A stretch of DNA of 36,612 nt from an uncultured Odoribacter sp. (GTDB lineage Bacteria; Bacteroidota; Bacteroidia; Bacteroidales; Marinifilaceae): assembly GCA_944321145.1 (NCBI GenBank), contig CALUKF010000030.1:1-36612 (forward strand), read 5' to 3'. Made by a program: the position numbers and the translations under genes. Shown here piece after piece: positions 1 through 9,100 of this stretch. How positions within the stretch are numbered: position 1 is the stretch's first letter; each line of letters starts with the position of its first letter. The notes under the pieces are model-generated. The model was not told where the DNA came from. It worked only from the letters and a program-made list of their open reading frames with translations, and searched no databases.

Positions 1-700
1 CCAGTCCTTCGTATCCTGTTTTTCCGTCCTCTCAATCCTCCTCTTCGCCCGTCGCAAGCGAAGCATCCCCCACCATCATGAATGGCTGGGTGGCTTCTTC
101 GCCCGGCGGGCGTCCGGGGCAGGGGCGGTGTCCGGGTGCATGAAGTTCGGCGGAATGATTGTCCCCGTTTGCTCTTGACAAGGAGCGGGCGGGGTTTTCT
201 TTCCTTCCAATGCGCCCATAAAGGGCAGCAATAAGTATGAGCGGCATACGCCAAAAAATCAAGTGGGGAATAAAAAGCGGTGACGTTAAGGGTTTTTAAG
301 GAGATAAGGCATCATCTATTAGGAATATTTACATATATCTGTTTCCGTCCTTTCCCCCTCCCTTCCCCTTCCTTTCCCCCTCCCCTCAGGCAACCAAAAA
401 TGATAGCTCTTCTTTTCAGTAACGAGTCATCTACTACTTTTTGACGTTAATGACTCGTAAGTGAATCGGAGATGACTCGTAGATGATAGTCGGAAGGGAC
501 GGAGAAAGGTGCTGAACATGAGGGAGATAGGATGGAAAATAGGAAAGCATCAAAAAAGGGAACCGACTCATGGCGCAGGTTTCACCCTAAGTTTCTTATT
601 ATCAGTATCAATAGCTTTTCGAATTGCGTATTTCAATAATTCCCCGCAAGTAGGTTCTTTTTATGTTTTTTTAGCGGGGGGAGTGTCGGAATAGTGGCGA
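1..700. other. Gene-free region upstream of tnaA with short repeats
   Basis: I see no convincing gene here; the open frames are short, atypical in composition and lack recognisable motifs. The stretch holds a homopyrimidine tract at about 346-387. Inside it a 14-bp word (CCTTTCCCCCTCCC) occurs at 349 and again at 371, 22 bp apart. The 9-mer ATGACTCGT occurs at 450 and 472, also 22 bp apart, and its inverse complement lies at 422-430. An inverted repeat CCCCGC/GCGGGG (642-647 and 674-679) encloses a T-rich loop. No tRNA or other RNA gene was recognised. Confidence 0.6.
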
Positions 701-708
701 AGTTTGCA

Positions 709-716
709 TATATTTG
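709..716 (+). promoter_or_regulatory. Candidate -7 box for tnaA (distal)
   Basis: TATATTTG matches the Bacteroidales -7 consensus TAnnTTTG exactly. No clear TTTG box lies 18-20 bp upstream. If used, transcription would start near 723 and give a leader of about 165 nt containing the hairpin at 785-806. A second candidate, TATTTTTG at 854-861, would give a leader of only about 20 nt. The sequence alone does not decide between them. Confidence 0.4.
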
Positions 717-784
717 TGGCGTATGTTAGCGAGAGAAGACATAGGAGTTGCCGGTTCATTGTTTTTGAACATTAAGAGGCGTGA

Positions 785-815
785 CGAGTTTCTTTTTTAA
801 AACTCGCTTTTCTTT
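785..815 (+). terminator. Terminator-like hairpin in the tnaA leader region
   Basis: CGAGTTT (785-791) pairs with AAACTCG (800-806), followed by a T-rich run CTTTTCTTT. It could be a simple intrinsic terminator for upstream transcription. If the distal promoter at 709 is used, it could instead be an attenuator in the tnaA leader. The stem is short and AT-containing, so strength is uncertain. Confidence 0.45.
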
Positions 816-886
816 GTGCCCGTGAGAGGGCGTCTTGTATTTATCCCTGTGGATATTTTTGTTTCACTAAATCAAATCATATTATT

Positions 887-2266
887 ATGGAATTACCATT
901 TTCAGAATCATTTCGTATCAAGATGGTGGAAACCATCCGTAAAAGTACCCGTGAGGAACGGGAACGCTGGATTAAAGAGGCAAAGTATAATCTTTTCAAT
1001 TTGAAAAGCGACCAGGTATTTATCGATTTGCTGACCGATTCCGGTACCGGCGCAATGAGCGACAAGCAGTGGGCGGAGTTGATGTTGGGCGATGAGAGTT
1101 ATGCCGGCGCCCGTTCGTATTATAAGATGAAGGATGCCATCAAGAATATCCTGGGCTTTGATTATTTCCTCCCGACCCACCAAGGGCGTGCAGCGGAGAA
1201 TGTGCTGTATTCCACGATTATCAAGGAAGGCGACATCCTGCCCGGCAATTCGCATTTCGACACGACGAAAGGGCATATCGAATTCCGCAAGGCTGTGGCG
1301 CTCGACTGCACGATTGACGAGGCGGCAGATACCCAGCTGGAGATTCCGTTCAAGGGGAATATGGACCCCAACAAGTTGGAGGATGTGTTGAAGAAGTACC
1401 CGAAGGAAAAGATTCCGGCAGTGGTGCTGACGGTGACGAACAACACGGCGGGCGGACAGCCGGTGTCTATGCAGAACATCCGTGAGGTTTCTGCCCTTTG
1501 CAAGAAATACGGCGTGAGGTTGCAGATTGACTCTGCCCGTTTTGCGGAGAACGCTTATTTTATCAAAACCCGCGAGAAGGGGTATGAGAACAAGAGCATC
1601 AAGGAGATTGTGAAAGAGATGTTCTCGTATGCCGACATCATGACCATGTCTTCCAAGAAGGATGCCATTGTGAACATGGGCGGTTTTGTGGCTTTCAAGG
1701 ATGAGGAATTGTGGCGGAGCTGCCAGATGTTCTGTATCATGAACGAAGGTTTTGTCACTTACGGCGGTATGTCGGGAAGGGACATGAATGCTTTGGCTCA
1801 AGGTTTGGACGAAGGCACGGAGTTTGAGTATCTGGAGACGCGTATCAAACAGGTAGAGTATTTGGGTGCCAAGTTGGATGAATATGGCATTCCTTACCAG
1901 CGTCCTGCCGGCGGGCATGCTATTTTCGTGGATGCGAAGAAAGTGTTGACCCACGTGCCGAAGGAAGAGTTCATAGCCCAGACGTTAGGCGTGGAGTTGT
2001 ATCTGGAGGCAGGTATCCGTGGCGTGGAGATTGGCTCTATCCTGGCAGACCGCGACCCGGTTACCCGCGAGAACCGTTATCCGCGCCTGGAGCTTTTGCG
2101 CCTTGCCATCCCGCGCCGTACTTATACGAATAATCACATGGATGTGATTGCTGCAGCGTTGAAGAATGTGTACGACCGCCGGGAGTCCATCACCCGTGGC
2201 TACGTGATTACAAGGGAGTTCCCCATCATGCGCCACTTTACGGTTGAGTTGGAAAAGGCAAAATAA
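887..2266 (+). CDS. tnaA: Tryptophanase (tryptophan indole-lyase)
   Basis: PLP-dependent beta-eliminating lyase that splits L-tryptophan into indole, pyruvate and ammonia in the cytoplasm. The 459-residue length suits the family. The motif THQGRAAEN and the segment MSSKKDAIVNMGG are present; the second lysine of that segment, K258, is the expected PLP Schiff-base residue. Tryptophanase rather than tyrosine phenol-lyase is favoured by three features. HFDTTKGH carries Asp where TPL has Thr; AGIRGVEIGS carries Val where TPL has its substrate Arg; and the C-terminal segment reads MRHFT. The gene stands alone: no tnaB permease follows, a terminator lies directly downstream, and no TnaC-like peptide with a Trp codon is visible in the leader. 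It starts at ATG 887 after an AT-rich leader. Confidence 0.97.
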   Translation: MELPFSESFRIKMVETIRKSTREERERWIKEAKYNLFNLKSDQVFIDLLTDSGTGAMSDKQWAELMLGDESYAGARSYYKMKDAIKNILGFDYFLPTHQGRAAENVLYSTIIKEGDILPGNSHFDTTKGHIEFRKAVALDCTIDEAADTQLEIPFKGNMDPNKLEDVLKKYPKEKIPAVVLTVTNNTAGGQPVSMQNIREVSALCKKYGVRLQIDSARFAENAYFIKTREKGYENKSIKEIVKEMFSYADIMTMSSKKDAIVNMGGFVAFKDEELWRSCQMFCIMNEGFVTYGGMSGRDMNALAQGLDEGTEFEYLETRIKQVEYLGAKLDEYGIPYQRPAGGHAIFVDAKKVLTHVPKEEFIAQTLGVELYLEAGIRGVEIGSILADRDPVTRENRYPRLELLRLAIPRRTYTNNHMDVIAAALKNVYDRRESITRGYVITREFPIMRHFTVELEKAK

Positions 2267-2282
2267 GGTTTAACGGAAATGA

Positions 2283-2317
2283 AAAAAGAGGCGTGCCGTT
2301 TGGGCACGCCTCTTTTT
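2283..2317. terminator. Bidirectional intrinsic terminator
   Basis: AAAAAGAGGCGTGCC (2283-2297), a 5-nt loop, then GGCACGCCTCTTTTT (2303-2317). The perfect 15-bp stem, flanked by A and T runs, can end both tnaA from the left and the beta-barrel gene from the right. Confidence 0.9.
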
Positions 2318-2332
2318 GTGTCTCGGGGAGGG

Positions 2333-2920
2333 TTAAAGGATTTTCAAGCCGAGGGTGAAGTTGAAAGAGCGGGGCGCTTTCAGTTCGTGGGCGATTTTGT
2401 TGAATCCCTTTTCGTAGTCTACGTCGAACGTGAGTTTCCAGATGTCGACGCCGACGCCGGCTTTGCCGCTCCAGTTGGATTTGTGTTGCTTAATCTCGTT
2501 CCCCAGGTATTTCAAGTTTTTCAGTTTCCCGACGGAGTATTGCGGTCCGACGAAAACGCGGATTTTGGCAATGGATAGGTCGAGAAGGTTCAAGCCGACC
2601 ATGACGGGGATGTTGAAGGTGTTGTTCTTCAGGGTAATGGTCGGTCGGTCTTCGCCGGCAGCGGGTTGGATGCCTTCGGCGATGCTCTTTTTGTGCGAGA
2701 AGTTGAGGGAGGGTTCCAAATAGAGGGCGCCCAAATTGACGCGCACGAACGCTCCGAGCATGTAGCCTTGTCCGGAACGGGAGCTGATGGCGCTCGTCAG
2801 GTCTTTGAAGTTAATCCGGTTGCTGGAGGTACCTCCGTGGATACCGATGTTGATGGGGGATTGCGCCATGGCTGCAAGCCCGCATACGCATACACATACT
2901 GTCAAAAATAGTTTTTTCAT
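2333..2920 (-). CDS. Outer-membrane beta-barrel protein (porin-like family)
   Basis: A 195-residue secreted protein with a signal peptide (MKKLFLTVCVCVCGLAAMAQ) and alternating short hydrophobic strands ending in an aromatic/hydrophobic C-terminal strand (SFNFTLGLKIL). This is typical of the small 8-strand outer-membrane barrels called porin family or PorT-like in Bacteroidales. Strand-like segments such as YMLGAFVRVNLGALYLEPSL and VGVDIWKLTFDVDYEKG support the barrel. It starts 18 bp after the RNA methyltransferase stop on the same strand, so the two are probably cotranscribed. Its substrate and role are unknown. Confidence 0.75.
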   Translation of the reverse strand: MKKLFLTVCVCVCGLAAMAQSPINIGIHGGTSSNRINFKDLTSAISSRSGQGYMLGAFVRVNLGALYLEPSLNFSHKKSIAEGIQPAAGEDRPTITLKNNTFNIPVMVGLNLLDLSIAKIRVFVGPQYSVGKLKNLKYLGNEIKQHKSNWSGKAGVGVDIWKLTFDVDYEKGFNKIAHELKAPRSFNFTLGLKIL

Positions 2921-2938
2921 TTGAATATTATTAAGAGG

Positions 2939-3700
2939 TTAAAAAATTCTTCGTTTGAACTCAGAGAGGACGATGCCGGCGGCAACCGCCACGTTGAGGG
3001 ATTCGGAGCTTTCGCCGGGGGCGAAGCAAGGGATGGTGAGGCGCCGGTCTGCCAGAGGCTCGATTTCGGGCGAGATGCCTTTCCCTTCGTTGCCCATGAC
3101 GATGATGCCGGCGGAGGCAAGGGAGGAGGTGTAGATGTTTTCCCCGTCGAGGAACGTCCCGAATATGGGGACGCCTGCCGCACGCAGGCGGGCGATGGTG
3201 GCGGGGAGGTCTACGTAGAACGGGCGAACCCTGAAGATGGCGCCCATGCTTGCCTGTACGCACTTGGGGTTGTAGGCACTGGCGCAGTCCCTGTCGCAAA
3301 GGATGTTGCGCACGCCAAACCAATCCGCAAGGCGGAGGATGGTGCCCAGGTTGCCGGGGTCTTGGATGCCATTGAGCGCAAGGGAGAGGCTTTGGGTGAA
3401 GTCTTCCCCGGCATCGTGGCAGGCAGGGATTTCAGCGAGGGCGATGGCTTCGGGCAGGGACTGGAAGTTGGAAATGGTTTTCATTTCCCTTTCGTCGGCT
3501 TCGATGACCCGGATGCGGGCAAGGGATTGCCGGTTGCGCCCTATCCATTCCGGGGAGGCGACAATGGTGTGGACGGGAAGCCCGGAACGGAGCAATTCGC
3601 CCACCAGTTTGTTCCCTTCGATTTTGAAGAGATTATATTTTTCCCTGAATTTCTTTTTTTCAAGGTTTTGGATTATTTTTGTTACCTGTTTGTTCAGCAT
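2939..3700 (-). CDS. TrmH/SpoU-family RNA 2'-O-methyltransferase
   Basis: A 253-residue SPOUT methyltransferase that uses S-adenosylmethionine to methylate ribose 2'-OH in RNA, likely 23S rRNA. The N-terminal part (about 1-95) resembles the SpoU substrate-binding domain. The catalytic domain shows the three SpoU motifs in order: NGIQDPGNLGTILRLADWFG (about 110-129), the MGNEGKGIS segment, and ESSESLNVAVAAGIVL. The exact target nucleotide cannot be told from sequence. ATG at 3700 is supported by a -7-like box just upstream. It is divergent from the histidine kinase gene, with only 56 bp between them. Confidence 0.93.
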   Translation of the reverse strand: MLNKQVTKIIQNLEKKKFREKYNLFKIEGNKLVGELLRSGLPVHTIVASPEWIGRNRQSLARIRVIEADEREMKTISNFQSLPEAIALAEIPACHDAGEDFTQSLSLALNGIQDPGNLGTILRLADWFGVRNILCDRDCASAYNPKCVQASMGAIFRVRPFYVDLPATIARLRAAGVPIFGTFLDGENIYTSSLASAGIIVMGNEGKGISPEIEPLADRRLTIPCFAPGESSESLNVAVAAGIVLSEFKRRIF

Positions 3701-3720
3701 GGTTCGTTTTTGATTCTGTG

Positions 3721-3728
3721 CAAAAGTA
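3721..3728 (-). promoter_or_regulatory. Candidate -7 box for the RNA methyltransferase gene
   Basis: On the minus strand this reads TACTTTTG, a consensus Bacteroidales -7 element, 20 bp before the start codon. No clear TTTG box was found at the usual distance. Confidence 0.5.
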
Positions 3729-3756
3729 ATAACATTTTTGGTAAATGCAGTAAGTT

Positions 3757-4698
3757 ATGTTGTCAATCATTTCGGAATATATTTCTCTCGCGCTGCAAGT
3801 GGCGGCGGCGGTCATTGCCATCAGCCTGTTTAAGCGCACAAAATTCAATGTGTCATGGATTTTGATTTCATCCGGTTTTTTGCTGATGACGTTGTCGCGC
3901 GTGTTTGAGCTGTGGCCGACGATAGAGCCGGAGCGGGCGGAGCAGATGGTGGTGATTCAGCGGTGGTTGGATTTTGTGATTTCATTGGTGCTGCTGGTGG
4001 GGGTGTTTTATATCCGCAAGATATTTTTGTTTATGCGCCGGTTGGATGAGTTGCGCAGCGAGACGGGGAAGCGGGTGCTTTCGGCTGTTATCCGGACGGA
4101 GGAACAGGAGCGGAAGCGTTTTGCAAAGGAATTGCACGACGGTTTGGGACCGCTTCTGAGCGTGATTAAGATGTTGGTTTCGGGCATGGACGAGAAAAAT
4201 TCGAACGAAGTGAACGGCAAAATCAAGCAGAATTTGCGGCTGGCGGTGGACGAGGCGATTGCGAATGTGCGCAATGTGTCGGCGAATATCAGCCCGCACC
4301 TGTTGAATAATTTCGGCTTGAAGGATTCCATCGAGGCGTTCATCAAGCGGATGGGGCAGGCGGAGCATTTCCATATCCAGTTTACGACCAATCTGGAGAA
4401 GCAACGGTTTAATTATAATGTGGAGGTGATTGTGTATCGGGTGATTTGCGAGTTGATAAACAACACGTTGAAACATGCGGCGGCAACGGAGGTAACGATT
4501 AGCCTGCAATTGGAAAACGAGGTGCTTTATTTGGAGTATACGGACAATGGAGTGGGGTTTGATGTCGCTTCTGTCGGGCGTTTCGGGGGCATGGGGTTGG
4601 ACAATATGCGTTACCGCCTGCAATCGGGGAACGGCAATATTGAAATCACGAGCGAACACGGGCACGGCATGCGTGCAAATGCTTATATTCATATTTGA
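3757..4698 (+). CDS. NarL-type sensor histidine kinase (HisKA_3)
   Basis: A 313-residue membrane kinase. Three hydrophobic segments lie at about 9-25, 33-51 and 71-94, with no large extracytoplasmic domain, so it may sense a membrane or intracellular signal. The dimerisation/phosphoacceptor motif RFAKELHDGLGPLLS is of the HisKA_3 class, with H127 as the predicted phosphorylated residue. The HATPase domain follows, with N-box NNTLKHA, DNGVGFD and GGMGLDNMR. The LuxR-type regulator starts 46 bp downstream and is the obvious partner. The genes that follow in the same direction (nucleotidyltransferase, tamB, tamL) suggest a link to envelope homeostasis, but that is inference. Confidence 0.93.
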   Translation: MLSIISEYISLALQVAAAVIAISLFKRTKFNVSWILISSGFLLMTLSRVFELWPTIEPERAEQMVVIQRWLDFVISLVLLVGVFYIRKIFLFMRRLDELRSETGKRVLSAVIRTEEQERKRFAKELHDGLGPLLSVIKMLVSGMDEKNSNEVNGKIKQNLRLAVDEAIANVRNVSANISPHLLNNFGLKDSIEAFIKRMGQAEHFHIQFTTNLEKQRFNYNVEVIVYRVICELINNTLKHAAATEVTISLQLENEVLYLEYTDNGVGFDVASVGRFGGMGLDNMRYRLQSGNGNIEITSEHGHGMRANAYIHI

Positions 4699-4744
4699 TT
4701 ATTGCGACTTTATTTTTTAATTTTGCGTAGATAAACGTAGCGTT

Positions 4745-5410
4745 ATGACTGTGAGGAATACGAATAAATTGAAATTGTATATTGTTGATGACCACAAGCT
4801 TTTTCGGGAAGGGCTGAAGTTGTTGCTGTCGACGCAGGATTTTGTGCAGCATATTTACGAGGCGTCGAACGGCAAGGAGTTTGTCGAGAACCTTTCGTTT
4901 GTGGATTGCGATGTGGTGCTGATGGATATTGAGATGCCGGAAATGAACGGGGTGGAGGCGACCGAGGTTGCCCTGCGGATGAAGCCGGATTTGAAGATTA
5001 TAGTCCTTTCCATGTATGGGGACGAGCAGTATTATTATAAGATGGTGGATGCCGGCGTGAAGGGGTTTGTCTTGAAAAATTCCGGCATAGAAAAAGTTAT
5101 CACAGCCATCCACAAGGTGGCGGCAGGCGAGAATTATTTTTCGGAGGAGTTGTTGATAAACATCCTGAACAACATGCGGGATAACGGGAAGAATGAACCG
5201 GATACGCCGGATAGCGAAATCTCGGAACGGGAAATGGAAATCTTGTATTACGTTTGTTTGGGACTCTCGAATCAAGAGATTGCAGACAAGTTGTTTATCA
5301 GCAAGCGTACGGTGGACAAGCACCGGGCAAATCTGTTAAGCAAGACCGGCTGCCGGAATACGGCGGCATTGGTGATGTATGCCATTAAGAACAAGTTGAT
5401 AGCAATCTGA
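4745..5410 (+). CDS. NarL/LuxR-family response regulator
   Basis: A 221-residue two-domain regulator. The receiver domain (about 9-125) has the acidic pair VDDH, phosphoacceptor D61 in LMDIEMPEMNG, and a lysine in GFVLKNSG. The C-terminal LuxR-type helix-turn-helix (about 158-215) contains SEREMEIL and LSNQEIADKLFISKRTVDKH. It is predicted to be phosphorylated by the kinase encoded just upstream and to act as a DNA-binding transcription regulator. Its TGA stop overlaps the next gene's ATG by one base (TGATG), so translation is probably coupled. Confidence 0.95.
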   Translation: MTVRNTNKLKLYIVDDHKLFREGLKLLLSTQDFVQHIYEASNGKEFVENLSFVDCDVVLMDIEMPEMNGVEATEVALRMKPDLKIIVLSMYGDEQYYYKMVDAGVKGFVLKNSGIEKVITAIHKVAAGENYFSEELLINILNNMRDNGKNEPDTPDSEISEREMEILYYVCLGLSNQEIADKLFISKRTVDKHRANLLSKTGCRNTAALVMYAIKNKLIAI

Positions 5411-6117
5411 TGGAGGGGATGATTTTTGCAGCCGGTTTGGGGACGCGTTTGCGTCCTTTGACGAACGACCGCCCGAAGGCTTTGGTGGAGTTAGGGGGAA
5501 GGACGTTGTTGGAGCGGGTAATCGGGCGGATGCGCGCTGCGGGAATCGGGCGGATTGTTGTGAATGTGCACCATTTTGCAGGGCAAGTGAAGGATTTTTT
5601 GCGGGCGAAGGGATATTTGGAACAAGACGTGGTTGTATCGGACGAGAGCGGGAGGTTGCTGGATACCGGAGGCGGTTTGCGGAAGGCGCGCCCGTTGTTC
5701 ACTTCGGGCGAAGCGGTGCTGATTCACAATGTGGATATTCTTACGGATTTGGATTTGAGGGATTTGATGGCGGCGCATGGCAACCGTTACGCTACGTTGG
5801 CGGTGCGGAAGGCTGAGCCGGGGCGGGCTTTGCGGTTTGCGGATGGGGTGTTGAAAGGATGGGAAAACAGCTTGACGGGCGAGCAGAAAATCGTGGACGG
5901 GGCATTTGCGCGTGCCGGGCGGTATAGCTTTTGCGGGATACAGGTTGTGAGTCCCGCTTTCTTGGAGAATATCGAAGGACGCGGTTGTTTTTCCATCATC
6001 GACGAGTATTTGGCACAAGCAGCCCGAAGGGATATCGGCATGTATTTTTATGACGGTTTTTTTATGGATTTGGGAACCCCGGAAGCGATAAGGGAAGCAG
6101 AAAGGGCAGGTTTTTAA
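5410..6117 (+). CDS. Sugar-1-phosphate nucleotidyltransferase (MurU/GMP-like)
   Basis: A 235-residue nucleotidyltransferase with the signature IFAAGLGTRLRPLTNDRPKAL near the N-terminus. LDTGGGLRKA and the metal-binding stretch IHNVDILTDLDL follow. It transfers a nucleotidyl group to a sugar-1-phosphate. The short single-domain form resembles MurU (MurNAc-1-phosphate uridylyltransferase) and bacterial mannose-1-phosphate guanylyltransferases; no AmgK-like kinase is adjacent, so the sugar cannot be decided. The start overlaps the response regulator stop by one base and tamB begins 12 bp after its stop, which suggests a regulator-nucleotidyltransferase-tamB transcript. Confidence 0.85.
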   Translation: MEGMIFAAGLGTRLRPLTNDRPKALVELGGRTLLERVIGRMRAAGIGRIVVNVHHFAGQVKDFLRAKGYLEQDVVVSDESGRLLDTGGGLRKARPLFTSGEAVLIHNVDILTDLDLRDLMAAHGNRYATLAVRKAEPGRALRFADGVLKGWENSLTGEQKIVDGAFARAGRYSFCGIQVVSPAFLENIEGRGCFSIIDEYLAQAARRDIGMYFYDGFFMDLGTPEAIREAERAGF

Positions 6118-6129
6118 AGGTTGAGAGGC

Positions 6130-9100
6130 ATGAAGAAGATATTGAGATATACATTCGGCACGTTGGGCATCATTCTGTTGCTGCCCCTGCTGGTTGTATT
6201 TCTCTTGTACCTTCCTCCTGTGCAGAGACTGGTGAAAGACAAGGCGTTGGCGTTTGCTTCGGAACGCACGGGCATGACTTTGGAAGCAGGTTATTTCCGT
6301 TTGGGATTTCCGTTGAATTTGACCTTGAAAGATGTTTATGTGGGGAAAACGCCGACAGACACCTTGGTGGCATTGGATGGCTTGCGTTTGAAGGTGGGCA
6401 TGAGGGACATCCTGCAATTCCGTGCGACGGTGGAGGAGTTGGAATTGGAACGGGTGAGATTTGCTTTGGCAAATGATTCTACGGGATTGGATTTGTCGGT
6501 TGATATGGGAAGCGTGGCGTTGTCGGTGCGGAAAGCCGATTTGAAGTCTAAGGAAGTGGACGTGGCATTTATCCGTTTGGCGGATGGGGAGGTGGCTTTG
6601 AAGACCGGCAACCGTTCGAGGGAGGAAACCAAGGAGAGGCGTCCTTTGAAATGGACGTTTGCTGTCGACCGGATTGACATGGAGCAATTGGCTTACAGGA
6701 TGAAAACTGCCACGTTGCCGGCATTGGGCGCCGGTTTGATGGACGGGTTTGTCACGCGGGGGAAAGTGAGCTTGGATGCCCAGACGGTGCATGTCGATTC
6801 GGTAGCTATTTCCGGAGCATGGTGCGACATGCAGTTGGCAAACAGGGAAACACAAGAAGATACGGAGGTGGTGGACAGCGACACGACCGCTTCGTTGCCT
6901 TGGACGGTGAGAGCCGGTACGGTGGCATTGGATAACAGTGCTTTTGACATGGAACGGGAAGGAATGCCCCAGGCAATGCTGGCACTATCGGGCATTGGCG
7001 TGCGGATTGACAGCGTATTCAACCAAAAGACCCGCGTCAGGGCGCGTTTGAAAGACGTGTGGGCAGTACAAAAGGACGGGGCGGCTCTGACCTCCATGCA
7101 GGCGGATGTGGTGCTGGACTCAACGGAAAGTTCTTTGCACGAAGGATATATCCGCACGGCAAACAGCCGTTTGAGGCTGGAGGTGCAAACCCGGTCGGAC
7201 GTGCGGAACCTCATTAGCAGCAATCCTTTGGCAGTGGTGCTTTCGGGGAAGGTGGGGCTGCGCGATGTGTTGCCTTTCTATCCCGGCGTGCCGGAAGAGA
7301 TTCAAGACAAACAGGTGGATATCAATACTTCCCTTGCCCTGACAGAGGAGAAGGTGCAGGTGGGGCAGTTGATATTGGAATTGCCGGAGCATTTCAAACT
7401 GACCGGTAGCGGGAGTTTGATGCATTATACGGATGTCCGCCGGATGGATGGGAATTTCGTTTTGCGGGGGGAGATGCCGGATGTGGCTTTCTTGCGTTCT
7501 TACTTGGGAGACAAGGGAGTGCAAGTGCCCCGGGGCATGGACATGCTGGCGAAGCTCTATATCCGCCGGGGCGATTGCCGGGCAAATGTGCGCCTGTGCT
7601 GCCAAGAGGGGTGCATGTCGTTGGATGGCAGTTACCATTTGGACAAGCAATCTTACGATGCCGCTTTGGCTTTGAAGCATTTCCCGGTGCATCGTTTCTT
7701 GCCGTCGAACTCCTTGGGGTTGGCGACGGTGGATGTCCGCCTGTCGGGACGGAGTTTCGATTGGAGCAAGGCGAGGGCAAACGTGGACGTCTATGTGGAA
7801 GAATTGGATTACCGGAACCACACCTACGAAGAAGTGTCGTTGTCGGCAGACTTGAACCGCACCCGCTTGCAGGGCATTTTGATGAGCCGGGACAAGGCGG
7901 CCCCCTTGGCATTGATGTTCAGGGGGGATTCTGTCGGCACAATGTATAACATGGCGTTGAGCGGGCAAATCGGGGCAATTGACATGCACGAATTGCACTT
8001 CATGCCGGAGCCTTTTACGGTGGGAACGGGGATTGCCTTGCAGGCGTCGATGGGCGCACAGGACTCGTATGGCTTGAAATTGAGATTGGACAGTCTGGCG
8101 ATGACCAGCGAGGGGCAGCATTACGACTTGGGCGATTTGGAGTTGAACATGCAGAGCGATTGGAGGAAAACATTGCTGGAGCTTGTCTCCGGAGACCTGA
8201 CCCTGAATTTCCAGGCAGATACGTCGTTGAAAGATTTTGTTGCTAGTTTGGGGGCTGTGGCAAAAGTGGCACAACGGCAAATTGACAACCGGCACGTGGA
8301 CATGGAGGAATTGAAAGACGCCCTTTCGCCTTTCAGCTTGAATATTCTCGGAGCGGACAAGAATGCCATCACGCGCTTCCTGCAATTGCGGAACATCGGT
8401 TTCCGCCATATCGCTTTCGGCATGGTCATGCGTGAACGGAGCGGTTTGCGTTTCGGCTTGACGATGAACAAGCCCCATGCGGGCACCATCAGCTTGGATT
8501 CCCTCCAGTTCGGTGCGTGGCAGACGGGACGGAGTCTGATGTATTCCTTGATGAGCAATAGTTCCGGCGAGAGTTGGAAGGGGCTTTTCAACATTGTCAT
8601 GACGGGACGTATGCACGGCGAGCGTTTCCGTACGGAATTGAAGCAGAAGGATGCCGAGGGCTTGACGGGGGTGGAATTGGGTATTAACACCGTGATGGGC
8701 GATTCGACTCTGACGGTCAGTTTCTTCCCGACCGACCCGATATTGGGTTACAACCGTTGGCAGCTGAATGCCGACAATTACGTGGAAATCGGGAAGCATG
8801 GCAGGATACAGGCAGATTTAAGCATGGCGTATGAAGACAAGTCTGTACACATCCAGTCCTTGCCGGATGAGGGCGAGCGGACTGACCGTTTGCAGGCAAC
8901 CCTTGCCGGATTGGACTTGGCGCCGATGACCGGATTGCTGCCGTTTATGCCGGAGTTGGGCGGCGTGTTGGGCATGGATTTGCAGTTGTACACGTTAGAC
9001 CGGCAAATGGGCGTGGAGGGCAATATCGGTATTCGGGATTTCGCTTATGAGCATCAACCGGTCGGCACGTTGGATTTGGGGGTGGATTATTTGGCAGGCG

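Noticed and set aside
32-262. 76-codon minus-strand frame at the window start
   Set aside because: No family resemblance, Pro/Arg-rich, no promoter seen.
509-694. 61-codon plus-strand frame upstream of tnaA
   Set aside because: No motif and no good start context; likely chance.
5491-6855. A 454-codon minus-strand frame across the nucleotidyltransferase and the start of tamB
   Set aside because: Antisense to two recognised genes, with low-complexity His/Gln/Arg composition.
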